Shown: positions 17,250 to 26,859, counted from the first letter of the stretch. The stretch: DNA of 64,000 nucleotides from an uncultured Brachyspira sp. (GCF_944388875.1 NZ_CALXKQ010000001.1:372001-436000), one strand, 5' to 3'. The notes: a model not told the origin generated them from the letters alone. Numbers and translations: made by a program.

Positions 17250-18374
17250 CTATTTTAATTTATCAGGATTTAGGCATTTCAAACTGTCAATAACAAATAA
17301 ACCGTCTTTTCTTATAAGTTTATCATCAAAATATATCTCACCGCCTCCGTATTTTTTTGTCTGAATACATACTAAATCCCAATGTATTTGAGAGTTATTG
17401 CCGTTAGGTGCTTCATCATAGCATGATCCAGGAGTAAAATGAAAACTTCCCATAATCTTCTCATCAAATAAAATATCTTTCATAGGCTCTGTTATATAAG
17501 GATTAACTCCTATGGCAAACTCACCTATATATCTTGAACCTGCATCGGTATCTAATATCTTATTTATTCTCTTTGTATCATTACATGAAGCATCTATTAT
17601 TTTTCCATTTTTAAATTCAAATTTTATATTCTCATAGGTAAATCCATCACTGTAAAGAGAAGGAGTATTATAACTCAAAACTCCATTAACAGAATTTTTT
17701 ACAGGTGCTGTAAATACTTCTCCATCTGGTATATTCATTTTTCCATCACATTTTATAGCCTTTATCCCTTTTATGGAGAAAGTTAAATCCGTACCATTTC
17801 CAACTATTCTTACCTTATCAGTTTTATCCATAAGTTTAACCAAGTTATCCATAGCCTTAGACATTTTAGAATAATCTAAATTACAAACCTTGAAATAAAA
17901 ATCTTCAAACTCATCGCTGCTCATAGAAGCCTGCTGTGCCATTGCTGGTGTAGGATAATTCATAACTACCCATTTAGTATTTTTTACTCTCTCTTTCATG
18001 TGTACTGGATTAAGATAAAACTTCTCGTATATTTTATTATTTTCAGTTTTAATGGAAGAGTTTTCAGCACTGTTTAATCCTCCCCATATTCCTACATAAG
18101 CATCCATATCCTTCATAAGCATTAAATCAGATTTTGCCCAAGTTTTCATCTGATCTTCATTACATTTTTTTAATAATTCTCTCATTATATGAGGGTCATG
18201 ATTCCATACAAAAGGATTAGCACCCACTTTATATGCCTCATTAATAATTGCTAAAGCCAAATTGCGTTCATCTCCCTCACCATAACATTTGATTAAAATA
18301 TTTTCACCTTTTTTTAATCTGCATGAATAATTTACTATAGTTTTTGCTAGTTTTTCTATTCTTGAATCTTTCAT
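17250..18374 (-). CDS. M29-family metallo-aminopeptidase (AmpS/PepS type)
   Basis: 374 residues. The family signature is plain: SRIEKLAKTIVNYSCRLKKGENILIKCYGE, EAYKVGANPFVWNHD, then the metal-site region GEFAIGVNPYITEPMKDILFDEKIMGSFHFTPGS..., with Glu, Glu/His and His/Asp ligands, and QIHWDLVCIQ near the end. M29 enzymes remove N-terminal residues using cobalt, zinc or manganese and work as cytoplasmic dimers. It is a single gene upstream of and in the same direction as pstS, separated by the pst promoter. Confidence 0.9.
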   Translation of the reverse strand: MKDSRIEKLAKTIVNYSCRLKKGENILIKCYGEGDERNLALAIINEAYKVGANPFVWNHDPHIMRELLKKCNEDQMKTWAKSDLMLMKDMDAYVGIWGGLNSAENSSIKTENNKIYEKFYLNPVHMKERVKNTKWVVMNYPTPAMAQQASMSSDEFEDFYFKVCNLDYSKMSKAMDNLVKLMDKTDKVRIVGNGTDLTFSIKGIKAIKCDGKMNIPDGEVFTAPVKNSVNGVLSYNTPSLYSDGFTYENIKFEFKNGKIIDASCNDTKRINKILDTDAGSRYIGEFAIGVNPYITEPMKDILFDEKIMGSFHFTPGSCYDEAPNGNNSQIHWDLVCIQTKKYGGGEIYFDDKLIRKDGLFVIDSLKCLNPDKLK

Positions 18375-18448
18375 TATTTATCCCCTTAAAAAATATATAA
18401 ACAATAATATATAATAAAAAATAATAATCAATAATTAAATACAAAAAA

Positions 18449-18479
18449 AGCAGCTATGCAAAAATTATTGCAAACTGCT
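18449..18479 (-). terminator. Terminator of the ankyrin-repeat gene
   Basis: On the minus strand AGCAGTTTGCA (18469..18479) pairs, with one bulge, with TGCATAGCTGCT (18449..18460), followed by a T7 run. It starts about 30 bases after the gene's stop. Confidence 0.75.
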
Positions 18480-18509
18480 AAAAACATTCCATCATATATA
18501 ATTAACAAA

Positions 18510-18938
18510 TTATGATTTAAATAAATGCATATAAGGAGCATTCATTATCTCAGCAAGCATAACAGCCGAAAAATTAGCCTCCTCTCTGTTGTAATCAGCT
18601 CCATTATCCAATAATACCTTAATAACTTCCTCAGGCTGATTCTTAATAATAGCTAAATGCAAAGGACTTACTCCTCTTTCATTAATGGCATTCACATTAG
18701 CACCTTTAGCAATCAAAGCAGCAACAACATCAGCATTATTTATCTGCACAGCTAAATGCAAACAGCTTATCTTATTATCAGAATAATTAACATCTTCCTC
18801 AGTACTCTTATCTATCATCTCCAGCAGTTTATCAGTATTCTCCTTTAAATCAAAATTTTCATCATCTTTTTTCTTAATAATTTTTTGAAGAAGTTCATAT
18901 AATCTTGACTTCTTGTATAAATTTGAATTAATTGGCAT
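18510..18938 (-). CDS. Small ankyrin-repeat protein
   Basis: 142 residues. Two full ankyrin repeats are clear: NKISCLHLAVQINNADVVAALIAKGANVNA (residues ~57-86) and ERGVSPLHLAIIKNQPEEVIKVLLDNGADYN (~88-118), followed by a partial third (EEANFSAVMLAEIM). The first 50 residues are basic and helical. No signal peptide is present, so it should be cytoplasmic and act by protein binding; the partner is unknown. Brachyspira-type genomes carry many such proteins. It is transcribed alone between two terminator-bounded units. Confidence 0.85.
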   Translation of the reverse strand: MPINSNLYKKSRLYELLQKIIKKKDDENFDLKENTDKLLEMIDKSTEEDVNYSDNKISCLHLAVQINNADVVAALIAKGANVNAINERGVSPLHLAIIKNQPEEVIKVLLDNGADYNREEANFSAVMLAEIMNAPYMHLFKS

Positions 18939-19027
18939 TATTCTTTAATCCCCTAATTTATTAATAATGTATTAGTATTATAATACAAACTAAAAATTGT
19001 TGCAAGAAAAATATGATTTACAGTTAT

Positions 19028-19501
19028 TTACAATAATTTTTCTATATCTTTAATTATATATTTAGGATTAACAAAAGGGGCATATCTATGTATTATACTG
19101 CCTTCTCTATTAACTAAAAATTTTGTGAAGTTCCATTTTATATTTTTATTAAATATATAACTGCTATTATTTATTAGGTATTCATAAAAAGGCTCTATAT
19201 CATATCCCTTAACACATATTTTATGAAACCTATCAAAAGTAGCAGCATAATGAAGTTTGCAGAAATTATTTATATCTTCATCTGATTCAGGTGCTTGATT
19301 TAAAAATTGATCGCATGGAAAATCTAAAATTTCAAAACCTCTTTCCTTATATAAATCATATATTTGCTGAAGTTCTTTATACTGATTAGTAAATCCGCAT
19401 TTAGTTGCAGTATTAACTATCAATAAAACCTTACCCTTATATTTTGATATTGATACATCATTTCCATTGGTATCTTTAACAATATAATCATATATACTCA
19501 T
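19028..19501 (-). CDS. Glutathione peroxidase-family thiol peroxidase
   Basis: 157 residues, the size of bacterial GPx/BsaA. The peroxidatic Cys lies in NTATKCGFTNQYKELQQ (Cys37 region), the Gln in FPCDQFLNQAPESDEDINNFC, and the Trp-Asn pair in KWNFTKFLVNREG, completing the Cys-Gln-Trp-Asn tetrad. Bacterial members usually use thioredoxin rather than glutathione to reduce peroxides. Useful for an anaerobe exposed to oxygen at the gut mucosa. The start overlaps the mazG stop by 4 bases, so the two are co-translated. Confidence 0.92.
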   Translation of the reverse strand: MSIYDYIVKDTNGNDVSISKYKGKVLLIVNTATKCGFTNQYKELQQIYDLYKERGFEILDFPCDQFLNQAPESDEDINNFCKLHYAATFDRFHKICVKGYDIEPFYEYLINNSSYIFNKNIKWNFTKFLVNREGSIIHRYAPFVNPKYIIKDIEKLL

Positions 19502-20289
19502 TTTGCTTCACGTTCTATAATTTTATATTCATTCCAAAGTTTATCCATCTCATCCAATGTCATATCCTGAAGTTTTTTATTCATCTTGAATGCACTCTCT
19601 TCAACATAATTAAATCTCTTAGTAAACTTTTCATTAACCCTTATAAGTGAGTTTAAAGGATTAATCTTATTCATACGTGCAAAATCAAGTACAGTCATAA
19701 TCAAATCCCCTATCTCTTCCTCAAGATGATCTTTATCATTCTCACTATATGCTTCTTTTACTTCATTAAGCTCTTCTTCTATTTTCTTTAATGAATCATC
19801 AATATGCTCATATTCAAAACCTACACTTGCAGCCTTCTTCATTAATTTATATGATTTCTCCATTATAGGAAGCGATTTGGGAATACTATCAAGCACACTC
19901 TTAAATTCTTTTTCATCATTTGACTTTTCTTCTTTCTTTATCTCATCCCATTGCTTCAAAATTCCATCAACATCTTTTACTTTACTATCTCCAAATACAT
20001 GCGGATGTCTTCTAACAAGTTTTTCATTAATATTTTTACAAACATCATCAATATTAAATTTATTTTCATCTCTTGCAAGCTCAGAAAAAAATACTACATG
20101 CAAAAGTACATCTCCAAGCTCTTCTTTAATATTCCCATAATCCTTATTACTTATAGCCTCTACAAGTTCATAAGCCTCTTCTAAAAAACATGGTATTAAA
20201 CTATCAAATGTCTGCACCCTATCCCAAGCACATCCATTTTCTCCCCTTAATCTCTTTACTATAGATATTAATTCTTCAAATGAATCCAT
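19498..20289 (-). CDS. mazG: Nucleoside triphosphate pyrophosphohydrolase MazG
   Basis: 263 residues with two MazG domains. First domain: ENGCAWDRVQTFDSLIPCFLEEAYELVEAI, then EELGDVLLHVVFFSELARDE (metal-binding ExxE...ExxD). Second domain: KIEEELNEVKEAYSENDKDHLEEEIGDLIMTVLDFARM. It hydrolyses (d)NTPs to monophosphates, cleaning damaged nucleotides and modulating stress responses. It precedes the glutathione peroxidase gene (4-base overlap), suggesting a nucleotide-pool/oxidative-stress operon, and follows a small membrane protein by 18 bases. Confidence 0.95.
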   Translation of the reverse strand: MDSFEELISIVKRLRGENGCAWDRVQTFDSLIPCFLEEAYELVEAISNKDYGNIKEELGDVLLHVVFFSELARDENKFNIDDVCKNINEKLVRRHPHVFGDSKVKDVDGILKQWDEIKKEEKSNDEKEFKSVLDSIPKSLPIMEKSYKLMKKAASVGFEYEHIDDSLKKIEEELNEVKEAYSENDKDHLEEEIGDLIMTVLDFARMNKINPLNSLIRVNEKFTKRFNYVEESAFKMNKKLQDMTLDEMDKLWNEYKIIEREAK

Positions 20290-20307
20290 TTTTAATAACT
20301 CTCTTTA

Positions 20308-20811
20308 TTAATTAATTTTTTTATTTCTTATAATTCTATAATTAATTCTTTTAGGCTCAAGTATGGCATTGTAAATAATAGCATTCTTTATATCTAAAGA
20401 GGTAAGCATATTATTCACATGAGATTTATTATCTGCGGTATTCTTAACTTCTTCTTCATCCTTATTTACTGTATTTTTTATGTTATCAAGTTCTCTAATT
20501 TTGGAATTATATCTTTCCTGAAGCTCCAGCATTTCTCTATCTGTATTTGAAGATTCATATTCATTCAATGATTCATTATTTAATTTCTGCAAATCTTTGA
20601 TATTTTTTTGAAGTTTTTTGAATATTTCTTCCTCATCATTTCTATTATTTATATTTCTTTTTGCAGTACTAGTATGCTGCCTATTATTATAAGATTTTTT
20701 TTGAGTATTATTTTTTCTACTATTCTTTTTATTATCTTTATTTGCCTTTTGTATTAAACTAATAATACCCCATATAATAGCTATTATTATATATATAACC
20801 AATTCTGACAT
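20308..20811 (-). CDS. Single-span membrane protein with coiled coil
   Basis: 167 residues. A single N-terminal membrane span (ELVIYIIIAIIWGIISLI, 3-20) is followed by a Lys/Asn/Arg-rich linker, then a likely coiled coil at ~65-120 (EIFKKLQKNIKDLQKLNNES..., LELQERYNSKIRELDNIKNTV). The C-terminal 35 residues (LDIKNAIIYNAILEPKRINYR) look like a small conserved helix-strand tail. It should be anchored with the bulk in the cytoplasm. It lies 18 bases upstream of mazG and after another tiny membrane protein gene. No known family recognised. Confidence 0.6.
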   Translation of the reverse strand: MSELVIYIIIAIIWGIISLIQKANKDNKKNSRKNNTQKKSYNNRQHTSTAKRNINNRNDEEEIFKKLQKNIKDLQKLNNESLNEYESSNTDREMLELQERYNSKIRELDNIKNTVNKDEEEVKNTADNKSHVNNMLTSLDIKNAIIYNAILEPKRINYRIIRNKKIN

Positions 20812-20830
20812 AATAAAAACCTCTCACTTT

Positions 20831-20968
20831 TTATTCGGTATCTTTTTCATTATCACTGATATTCTCTTTTTTATCCTTTTCATGTCTAGAATTAACAATT
20901 CTAGTTGTAACTGCATATATACAAAGTAAGATAAAACCAATAATTAAAAGTATATTTATAGGCGACAT
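20831..20968 (-). CDS. 45-residue single-span membrane protein
   Basis: Below the usual size cut-off. The ATG at 20968 has GGAG (complement of 20975..20978) six bases upstream. The product MSPINILLII... has one membrane span (5-22) and a charged tail rich in Lys, Glu and Asp, ending EKDTE. It resembles the tiny membrane proteins often encoded beside transport or secretion genes, and precedes another single-span protein by 19 bases on the same strand. The good ribosome site and gene-like spacing support it; the function is unknown. Confidence 0.55.
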   Translation of the reverse strand: MSPINILLIIGFILLCIYAVTTRIVNSRHEKDKKENISDNEKDTE

Positions 20969-21043
20969 TATTTTCTCCATAAAATATTTATTTATAGTTT
21001 AATATATAATGATATTAATTTCAATATTATATTATGCAATAAA

Positions 21044-21074
21044 AAAGGCGAAGCTCTATAAAAACTCCGCCTTT
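21044..21074 (-). terminator. Terminator of the flaA pair
   Basis: On the minus strand AAAGGCGGAG (21065..21074) pairs with CTTCGCCTTT (21044..21053), with one G-T pair, followed by TTT. It begins 21 bases after the stop of the second FlaA paralogue. Confidence 0.85.
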
Positions 21075-21095
21075 AATATTCTGTTATAGCTTATA

Positions 21096-21803
21096 TTACC
21101 AAGTATCTAGTGGATCATCTTCTTCTTTATAAGTTTCTAAATACATATCTGTTTTAGCCATTAATTGATCGAAGTAGATGTAATATTTACCATAAGAATC
21201 TCTAGGATCAACTTTAACATGTATACCCATAAAACTTATACCTTGTTCTACTTGACCTCTAAATTCTTCTTGTCTTACTTTAGCAGGTACTTGAACAGTA
21301 ATATTTTTCCAACCCATAAAGTTTAGAGCTTCATTACCAACAGACTGAGGTTTGCCGTTTACATCATAGATGTAGAAACTCATTTTGTTATTATGGTTAC
21401 GTCCAGCTACCCAAACACTAATTTCTTTAGTATATCCAGGTATTTTTACAGGTCTAGGAGGAGTAACAGAGAACCAAGGATTACCAGTTCTAAAATACTC
21501 TACTTTAGCACCTAATATATATTTATTATTTTCAGCACCTTCAGCTACTACATCAGCAGGACCACCTTCACGACGTATAATGCTAACTACACCATAATCA
21601 CTAGGCATAGAAGCCTGCCAAGTATTAGCAAATTCAAAATCGTCTATTAAGTAATTAGTAATAGCTTCTGTAACGAAATTATTATTACCATCACCGCCTT
21701 GAGTTTGAGTAGTTTGCTCACCTGTTTGAGCCGCATCTTGGGCAAACAACAAGAATGCAACAGTTAGAATTAACATTGTTATCAAGATACTTAATCTTTT
21801 CAT
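21096..21803 (-). CDS. Periplasmic flagellar filament sheath protein, FlaA family (second copy)
   Basis: 235 residues with a signal peptide (KRLSILITMLILTVAFLLFAQ). FlaA proteins coat the FlaB core of spirochaete periplasmic flagella and modulate helical stiffness. Family traits: LIDDFEFANTWQASMPSDYG near the mature N-terminus, the YFRTGNPWFSVTPPRPVKIPGYTKEISVWVAGRN segment (the ISVWV-GRN core of FlaA), FMGWKNITVQVPAKV and IYFDQLMAKTDMY at the C-terminus. It is shorter than the classical ~320-residue FlaA1 and is best called a FlaA paralogue. It follows another FlaA gene by 25 bases and ends at a terminator, so the two are co-transcribed. Confidence 0.85.
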   Translation of the reverse strand: MKRLSILITMLILTVAFLLFAQDAAQTGEQTTQTQGGDGNNNFVTEAITNYLIDDFEFANTWQASMPSDYGVVSIIRREGGPADVVAEGAENNKYILGAKVEYFRTGNPWFSVTPPRPVKIPGYTKEISVWVAGRNHNNKMSFYIYDVNGKPQSVGNEALNFMGWKNITVQVPAKVRQEEFRGQVEQGISFMGIHVKVDPRDSYGKYYIYFDQLMAKTDMYLETYKEEDDPLDTW

Positions 21804-21828
21804 ATTATTTCTTCTCCTTACTTATACC

Positions 21829-22662
21829 TTATTGTTGCGCTTCTTGTGGCTGTTCTGCAGTAGTATCTGTAGTTGTACCGCCGCCTTCGCCTACTACTTG
21901 AGCTCCACCTTCTGTATACTGTTCAGAAGATCTTCCGCCAACTTCTTGACCAAGTGTAGTTTCAATGTCTGAACCGTCATAAGCTTCTCTAAATGTATCT
22001 GTAACTGTTTGGAAGTAGTCTAGTAAAACTACAAAGTTATCAGCTCTTTCCTCTGGTGAAGACCAGAAACGGAAATTCATAAATCTTAAACCTTTAGCTC
22101 TAGGTACATAAGGTTCTTCCTGAGGTATGAAAGCCGGTACTGCTGTACTCATATTTCTCCAACCTATGTATCTTATTGATCCTAAAGGCAATGTATAAGT
22201 ATAACCGCGATAATCTTCAAATATCATTTCCATAGTATAGTCATAATTACCACCCCATACCCAAACATCAAATGTCTGAGCTTTTCCTGGTATGATTTTT
22301 TGTACTGTTGGAACTAAATCAAAGAAATTATAAGATTTTCTGAAAAAAGAAACACTTATTGATAATGAATTAGTTGAATTATAACTTTGGTTACCCATAC
22401 CATATGGTTTTGTAGCGAATAATCTCATGTTAGGATATTTCATTACAACACCATTTTCATTTGTTCTATCACCTCTAAACATAAAACGGCTAGCATTTGA
22501 TATTGGCTGCCATTCATCTAATGTTTCAAAGTTGTAAAGTAGTCTAGTTTCCATGTAAACACTAGAAGTTTGTCCATAAACAGCAAATGAACATATGCTT
22601 ATGAATAGACAAATGATTATGAGGTAGCGAGATAAATTTCCCGTACTTCTATAGAATTTCAT
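21829..22662 (-). CDS. Periplasmic flagellar filament sheath protein, FlaA family (first copy)
   Basis: 277 residues with a signal peptide (SRYLIIICLFISICSFAVYG). It has the FlaA layout: LLYNFETLDEWQPISNASRF, FFDLVPTVQKIIPGKAQTFDVWVWGGN, IRYIGWRNMSTAVPAFIPQEE and DNFVVLLDYFQTVTD. The C-terminal ~40 residues are a Gly/Thr/Gln-rich low-complexity tail. It parallels the gene downstream segment by segment (WVWGGN vs WVAGRN; GWRNM vs GWKNI), so the two arose by duplication and may form a heteromeric sheath. It has a consensus sigma70 promoter and an AAGGAG ribosome site. Confidence 0.83.
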   Translation of the reverse strand: MKFYRSTGNLSRYLIIICLFISICSFAVYGQTSSVYMETRLLYNFETLDEWQPISNASRFMFRGDRTNENGVVMKYPNMRLFATKPYGMGNQSYNSTNSLSISVSFFRKSYNFFDLVPTVQKIIPGKAQTFDVWVWGGNYDYTMEMIFEDYRGYTYTLPLGSIRYIGWRNMSTAVPAFIPQEEPYVPRAKGLRFMNFRFWSSPEERADNFVVLLDYFQTVTDTFREAYDGSDIETTLGQEVGGRSSEQYTEGGAQVVGEGGGTTTDTTAEQPQEAQQ

Positions 22663-22717
22663 AGCGCACTCTCCTTAATATTTATAGCTAAGCAATTATA
22701 TCCAATAACTTAGCACC

Positions 22718-22746
22718 ATTATATTATAATAAACAAAAATTGTCAA
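22718..22746 (-). promoter_or_regulatory. Promoter of the flaA pair
   Basis: On the minus strand a perfect TTGACA (22741..22746) and TATAAT (22718..22723) with 17-base spacing, about 55 bases ahead of the first flaA start. Transcription would use the main sigma factor rather than a flagellar one. Confidence 0.85.
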
Positions 22747-22898
22747 CTATAAAATATAAAATTCTCATACTATTATATCGTTATAATAACTATTTAATTT
22801 TAGTTAAATATTTAATAAATTTGATTAAAAATTAAATTATGTTAATATATATAATATACATAAATAAACAATACTATAGAAAGAATCTAAAAAATATA

Positions 22899-23582
22899 AT
22901 GAGACTCAATAAATATATAGCATCAATGAATATAGCAAGCCGCAGGGAAGCTGATAAGCTCATACAAAATGGCAAAGTAAAAATAAATGGAATGATAATA
23001 ACAAATCCTGCAGTTCAAGTGTCAGAAAATGATAAAGTGGAATATGATATAAAAGATCATAAAGAAAATAAAATATATATAAAATTAAATAAACCTATAG
23101 GATATGTTGTTTCCAATAATAAGGAAGAAGGAAAACCTATTTACAGCTTAATAAAAAATAAATTTGATAATATATATCCCGTAGGAAGATTAGATAAAGA
23201 CAGTAATGGACTTATACTATTTACAAATGATGGAGTATTCAGCAGAAAAATTATAGGAGAAAATACAAATTGTGAAAAAGAATATTATGTTAAAGTGAAT
23301 GATGATGTCCCTGATGGTGCATTAAAAAAACTTGAATATGGTATATCATTAGATGGACATAAATTAAAACCTGCAAAAGTAAAAAGAATAAATAAAAACT
23401 CATTTTATATAACACTTATAGAAGGCAGAAATAGGCAGATTAGAAGAATGTGCCAAAAAATAGGATTTGAAGTCATTATACTAAAAAGATTAAGAATAGC
23501 AGGTATTTTATTAAATGAATTAAAAGAAGGATGTTTTCAATGTTTAACAAAGGATGAAATAAATTCAATATTAAAAAAATAA
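22899..23582 (+). CDS. RsuA/RluB-family rRNA pseudouridine synthase
   Basis: Start taken at ATG 22899 (MRLNKYIASMNIASRREADK...), where the S4 domain begins; about 227 residues. S4 RNA-binding domain at ~1-60 (NKYIASMNIASRREADKLIQNGKVKING), then the catalytic domain with YPVGRLDKDSNGLILFTNDG holding the catalytic Asp of the GRLD motif, and EGRNRQIRRMCQKIGFEV. It isomerises a uridine in 16S or 23S rRNA; which one cannot be decided here. It is divergent from the flaA pair and followed by a chemoreceptor with its own promoter. Confidence 0.9.
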   Translation: MRLNKYIASMNIASRREADKLIQNGKVKINGMIITNPAVQVSENDKVEYDIKDHKENKIYIKLNKPIGYVVSNNKEEGKPIYSLIKNKFDNIYPVGRLDKDSNGLILFTNDGVFSRKIIGENTNCEKEYYVKVNDDVPDGALKKLEYGISLDGHKLKPAKVKRINKNSFYITLIEGRNRQIRRMCQKIGFEVIILKRLRIAGILLNELKEGCFQCLTKDEINSILKK

Positions 23583-23635
23583 ATTATACCTAATATTGCT
23601 TAATATAAAAAAATAGTCTATATTATTTACTTAAT

Positions 23636-23663
23636 TTGACACATTAAATATTTTTGTTATAAT
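23636..23663 (+). promoter_or_regulatory. Promoter of the chemoreceptor gene
   Basis: TTGACA (23636..23641) and TATAAT (23658..23663) with 16-base spacing, 32 bases upstream of the start codon. Confidence 0.8.
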
Positions 23664-23695
23664 CTATTGTATTAATATTCTTTTAGGGTTGCATT

Positions 23696-25504
23696 ATGAA
23701 AAATAATAAAATATTATTATTAAAATTAATAGTTCCATTTGCTGTTTTTTTGCTTATAGCATACATAATTATATACTTCGCTTACAAAACAGTATATATA
23801 AATGATTTTAAAAATAATACATTAATTGAAATGGATAATACGGAATTAGTTTTATCCATAGAAATGGAAAAAATATATGATGTAATGTATACATTGAGAG
23901 GATATTTCCAAGCAAATGAAAATTTATTTCCTAATATTAGAAAGACATTAGAAAACATTTTGCAGTCTAATAAGAATATATATGACATACTTTATGGAAA
24001 TGAAATACCTTATAATATTGGCGGACTGTTTGTTAATGGAATAAGTCCTTATCCTGATACTTATGATCAAACATCAAGAGTATGGTATAAAGGTGCTTTA
24101 TCTAAAGACGGAATATTCATAACAGAGCCTTATATTGATGCTAATACTGGAGGTATATGTATAACTTTATCTTTGGCAGTTTATACAAATAATTCTTTAA
24201 AAGGTGTTATTGGTATAGATTTTTTAGAAATGAACAATATTGTGAAAAAAGTTATAACAGAAAATCAAGTTAATCTAATTACATCAGAAGGCTTATATAT
24301 GTCGCATCAAAATAAAGACTATATATTTAATGATAAATATAATATATATCAGGAAGTATTATTTAAAGATGCTAAATCATTAGAATCACCTAATAAAGCC
24401 ATAATACAAATTGTTGGAAATGAATGGTATGCTATTAAAAATTTAAGAAATACTCCGTACAAATTAGTTATACGAGGTAGTATGGATGAAACAAATGGAA
24501 GAATAAAAAGAATGATGATTTCTTATTTAGCTATTATGGTTATTTTAATAATAATGCAGACATCTTTGGCATTTTTAGTTGTTATACCTATATCACAAAT
24601 GCTTGATAAAGCCATAAACAGTATAGATCAAATGTCTAAAGGAAATTTCATAATAGAAACTTCTAAATCAAACAAATTGAAAAATGATAAATCAGGTCAT
24701 CTAATTTCTCATGTAAATGAGATGAAAAATATAGTTGGAAATGTAGTATTAAAATTAAAATCAAATATTTCTATGATAAATAATGAAATAGAAAATATTT
24801 CATCAAGTGCCGAATATTTATCAGATAGAAGCAATACTCAAGCAGCCGCTATAGAAGAACTTACTGGTTCTATGCAGTCATTATCAAGCTCTATAAAAGA
24901 AATATCTTCAAACTCTATAAAAGCAAAAGATATGAGTACAAAAGTAATAGAAACTACTGAAACAGGGGTAGATGCTGTTAATGAAATATCAGCACACATG
25001 CATGATATATCAGAATCAAGCAAAAAGATATCTGAGATTACAAAATTAATACAGTCTATAGCTTTTCAAACCAATATACTTGCTTTGAATGCTGCTGTTG
25101 AGGCTGCACGTGCTGGGGAACAAGGAAGAGGTTTTGCTATAGTAGCAAGCGAGGTAAGATCATTAGCACAAACTGTAAATGAAGCGGCTACGAATATAAC
25201 TAATATAGTAGATGAAACAGTTAGAAGAGTAGAAGTTGGAAGTGAGTCTGCAAATAAATCTTCTGAAATATTGGAAGCTATTAATAATTTGGCTAAAGAT
25301 ATGGAAAAAGAACTGCATGATATATCTCAGTCTATAATGCAGGAAGAAGACGGAATAATTCAAATGAATGCTGCTATAGTAGAATTAAATAATATTACTC
25401 AGGAAAATTCTAATCTAGCAACTCAAAATTCAGCCTCAAGTACAGAAATATCCAATATGAGTAAAGAAATAGTTAATGAAATAGATTATTTTAAATTAAA
25501 ATAA
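23696..25504 (+). CDS. Methyl-accepting chemotaxis protein
   Basis: 602 residues. Membrane span 1 at ~8-30; a periplasmic sensor of ~240 residues with the Cache signature [40 protein letters not shown], typical for amino acid or carboxylate binding; span 2 at ~275-298; a HAMP domain; then the signalling helices with the conserved tip [20 protein letters not shown] followed by [19 protein letters not shown]. There is no C-terminal CheR-binding pentapeptide. It relays attractant or repellent binding to CheA at the cell pole. It is a single-gene unit with its own promoter. Confidence 0.95.
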   Translation: MKNNKILLLKLIVPFAVFLLIAYIIIYFAYKTVYINDFKNNTLIEMDNTELVLSIEMEKIYDVMYTLRGYFQANENLFPNIRKTLENILQSNKNIYDILYGNEIPYNIGGLFVNGISPYPDTYDQTSRVWYKGALSKDGIFITEPYIDANTGGICITLSLAVYTNNSLKGVIGIDFLEMNNIVKKVITENQVNLITSEGLYMSHQNKDYIFNDKYNIYQEVLFKDAKSLESPNKAIIQIVGNEWYAIKNLRNTPYKLVIRGSMDETNGRIKRMMISYLAIMVILIIMQTSLAFLVVIPISQMLDKAINSIDQMSKGNFIIETSKSNKLKNDKSGHLISHVNEMKNIVGNVVLKLKSNISMINNEIENISSSAEYLSDRSNTQAAAIEELTGSMQSLSSSIKEISSNSIKAKDMSTKVIETTETGVDAVNEISAHMHDISESSKKISEITKLIQSIAFQTNILALNAAVEAARAGEQGRGFAIVASEVRSLAQTVNEAATNITNIVDETVRRVEVGSESANKSSEILEAINNLAKDMEKELHDISQSIMQEEDGIIQMNAAIVELNNITQENSNLATQNSASSTEISNMSKEIVNEIDYFKLK

Positions 25505-25570
25505 ATGAACATTTCTATTATCTATAATCTTATATTATAATGATTTTTTATATAAAATGGAGATTTCATA

Positions 25571-26194
25571 ATGTTCAAAATATCAATTATTATATCTATT
25601 ATATTTGTTTTATTATTTATAATATTGATCTTATCAAAGAAAAAAAAGAAGGAACGTCAAAACTATTCTTCTAATGAAGCTGATACTGATATTGGTAATA
25701 ATGATGATGAATATCAAATAAATGAAATAACAGAAAGAAGATTAAAATATATGGATAGCGGAAATATTAAGACAAAAAGAGTTATGAATATAGAAGAAAC
25801 AAAAATTTTTTATTCTATGGTAAAAATATTAAATGACTATAGTGTAAATCCGCAGGTATCTTTTAGGGCATTTTTAAAAGGAGAAGAAGACACTGATGCT
25901 TGGAAAACATTTAGGGATTTTTACTGTGATTTTTTAATTACACATAAAAGAGGAAGTAAAATGAATGAACCTATAGCTGTTATAGAATATCATGGCGGAG
26001 GACATTTTGGAGATACAGAAAAACAAAAAGAAAAAGTAACAAATAATGATATGATAAGAGAAAAACTTTTTAATAAAATAGGATTGAAATATTTTATTAT
26101 TAAGGATTCTGATATAAAAATGAAAGCAGGACTTATAGACGAAGAAAAGTTAAACTCTTTTTTGAATGATATAAATAATATTTTATCTAAATAA
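25571..26194 (+). CDS. DUF2726 protein with N-terminal membrane anchor (copy 1)
   Basis: 207 residues. One membrane span (3-22) and a Lys/Asp-rich linker precede a globular domain of ~130 residues: MNIEETKIFYSMVKIL, VSFRAFLKGEEDTDAWKTFRDFYCDFLITHKRGSK, then IAVIEYHGGGHFGDTEKQKEKVTNNDMIREKLFNKIGLKYFII. The Asp...Glu pair (CDFLI, VIEYHG) and later Asp/Lys fit the restriction-endonuclease-like fold of DUF2726. GGAG lies 8 bases upstream of the start. It is followed at 11 bases by a paralogue; such proteins may be nucleases or their relatives, but the function is unproven. Confidence 0.75.
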   Translation: MFKISIIISIIFVLLFIILILSKKKKKERQNYSSNEADTDIGNNDDEYQINEITERRLKYMDSGNIKTKRVMNIEETKIFYSMVKILNDYSVNPQVSFRAFLKGEEDTDAWKTFRDFYCDFLITHKRGSKMNEPIAVIEYHGGGHFGDTEKQKEKVTNNDMIREKLFNKIGLKYFIIKDSDIKMKAGLIDEEKLNSFLNDINNILSK

Positions 26195-26205
26195 GGAAAC
26201 ATATT

Positions 26206-26859
26206 ATGAATTCTAGTGTATTAATATCTGTGATTATTTTTATTATATTTGTAGCTCTTTTTTTATTTTTAATATCAAAAACAGGAAACTCTAATATTTA
26301 TAGAAATTATAGAAGACCTTTTAAAAGATACTATAGAAGAAATAAATATTATAAAAGATATAAAGAAATAAAAAAAGATATAACAGAACAAAGACTGGAA
26401 AATATGGATAGCGGAAATATTTTAATAAAAAAAATTATGAATATTGAAGAAACAAAAGTATTTTTTTCTATATTAAAAGTATTTAAAGATTATAATATTT
26501 ATAAGCAAGTTTCATTTAAAGCTTTTTTAGATGCTGAAGAAGATACGGATGTATGGAAAACTTTTAGAGATTTCTACTGTGATTTTTTAATTACTTATAA
26601 AAACGGAGATAAAATTAATCAGCCTATAGCAATTATAGAATATAATGGAGCAGGACATTTTGGAAACAATGAAGATATGAAAGAAAAAATCAAAAACAAC
26701 GATATAACAAAAGAAAAATTAGTAAGCAAAGCAGGAATGCAGTACTTTATCATAGATGAGAAATCAATAAAAGAAAATTCTAAATTTATAGATGATAAAA
26801 AGCTAGAGTATTATCTGAAAGATATAGAAAATTCTATAAGAAAAAATACTACTGCATAA
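26206..26859 (+). CDS. DUF2726 protein with N-terminal membrane anchor (copy 2)
   Basis: 217 residues, a clear tandem duplicate of the preceding gene: span at ~5-24, an unusually Tyr/Arg-rich linker (YRNYRRPFKRYYRRNKYYKRYK), then the same domain (MNIEETKVFFSILKVF, VSFKAFLDAEEDTDVWKTFRDFYCDFLITYKNG, IAIIEYNGAGHFGNNEDMKEKIKNND). The basic linker could bind nucleic acid or membrane phospholipid. The two are co-transcribed (11-base gap, AAGGA ribosome site). The key Asp and Glu of the nuclease-like fold are conserved in both copies. Confidence 0.75.
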   Translation: MNSSVLISVIIFIIFVALFLFLISKTGNSNIYRNYRRPFKRYYRRNKYYKRYKEIKKDITEQRLENMDSGNILIKKIMNIEETKVFFSILKVFKDYNIYKQVSFKAFLDAEEDTDVWKTFRDFYCDFLITYKNGDKINQPIAIIEYNGAGHFGNNEDMKEKIKNNDITKEKLVSKAGMQYFIIDEKSIKENSKFIDDKKLEYYLKDIENSIRKNTTA

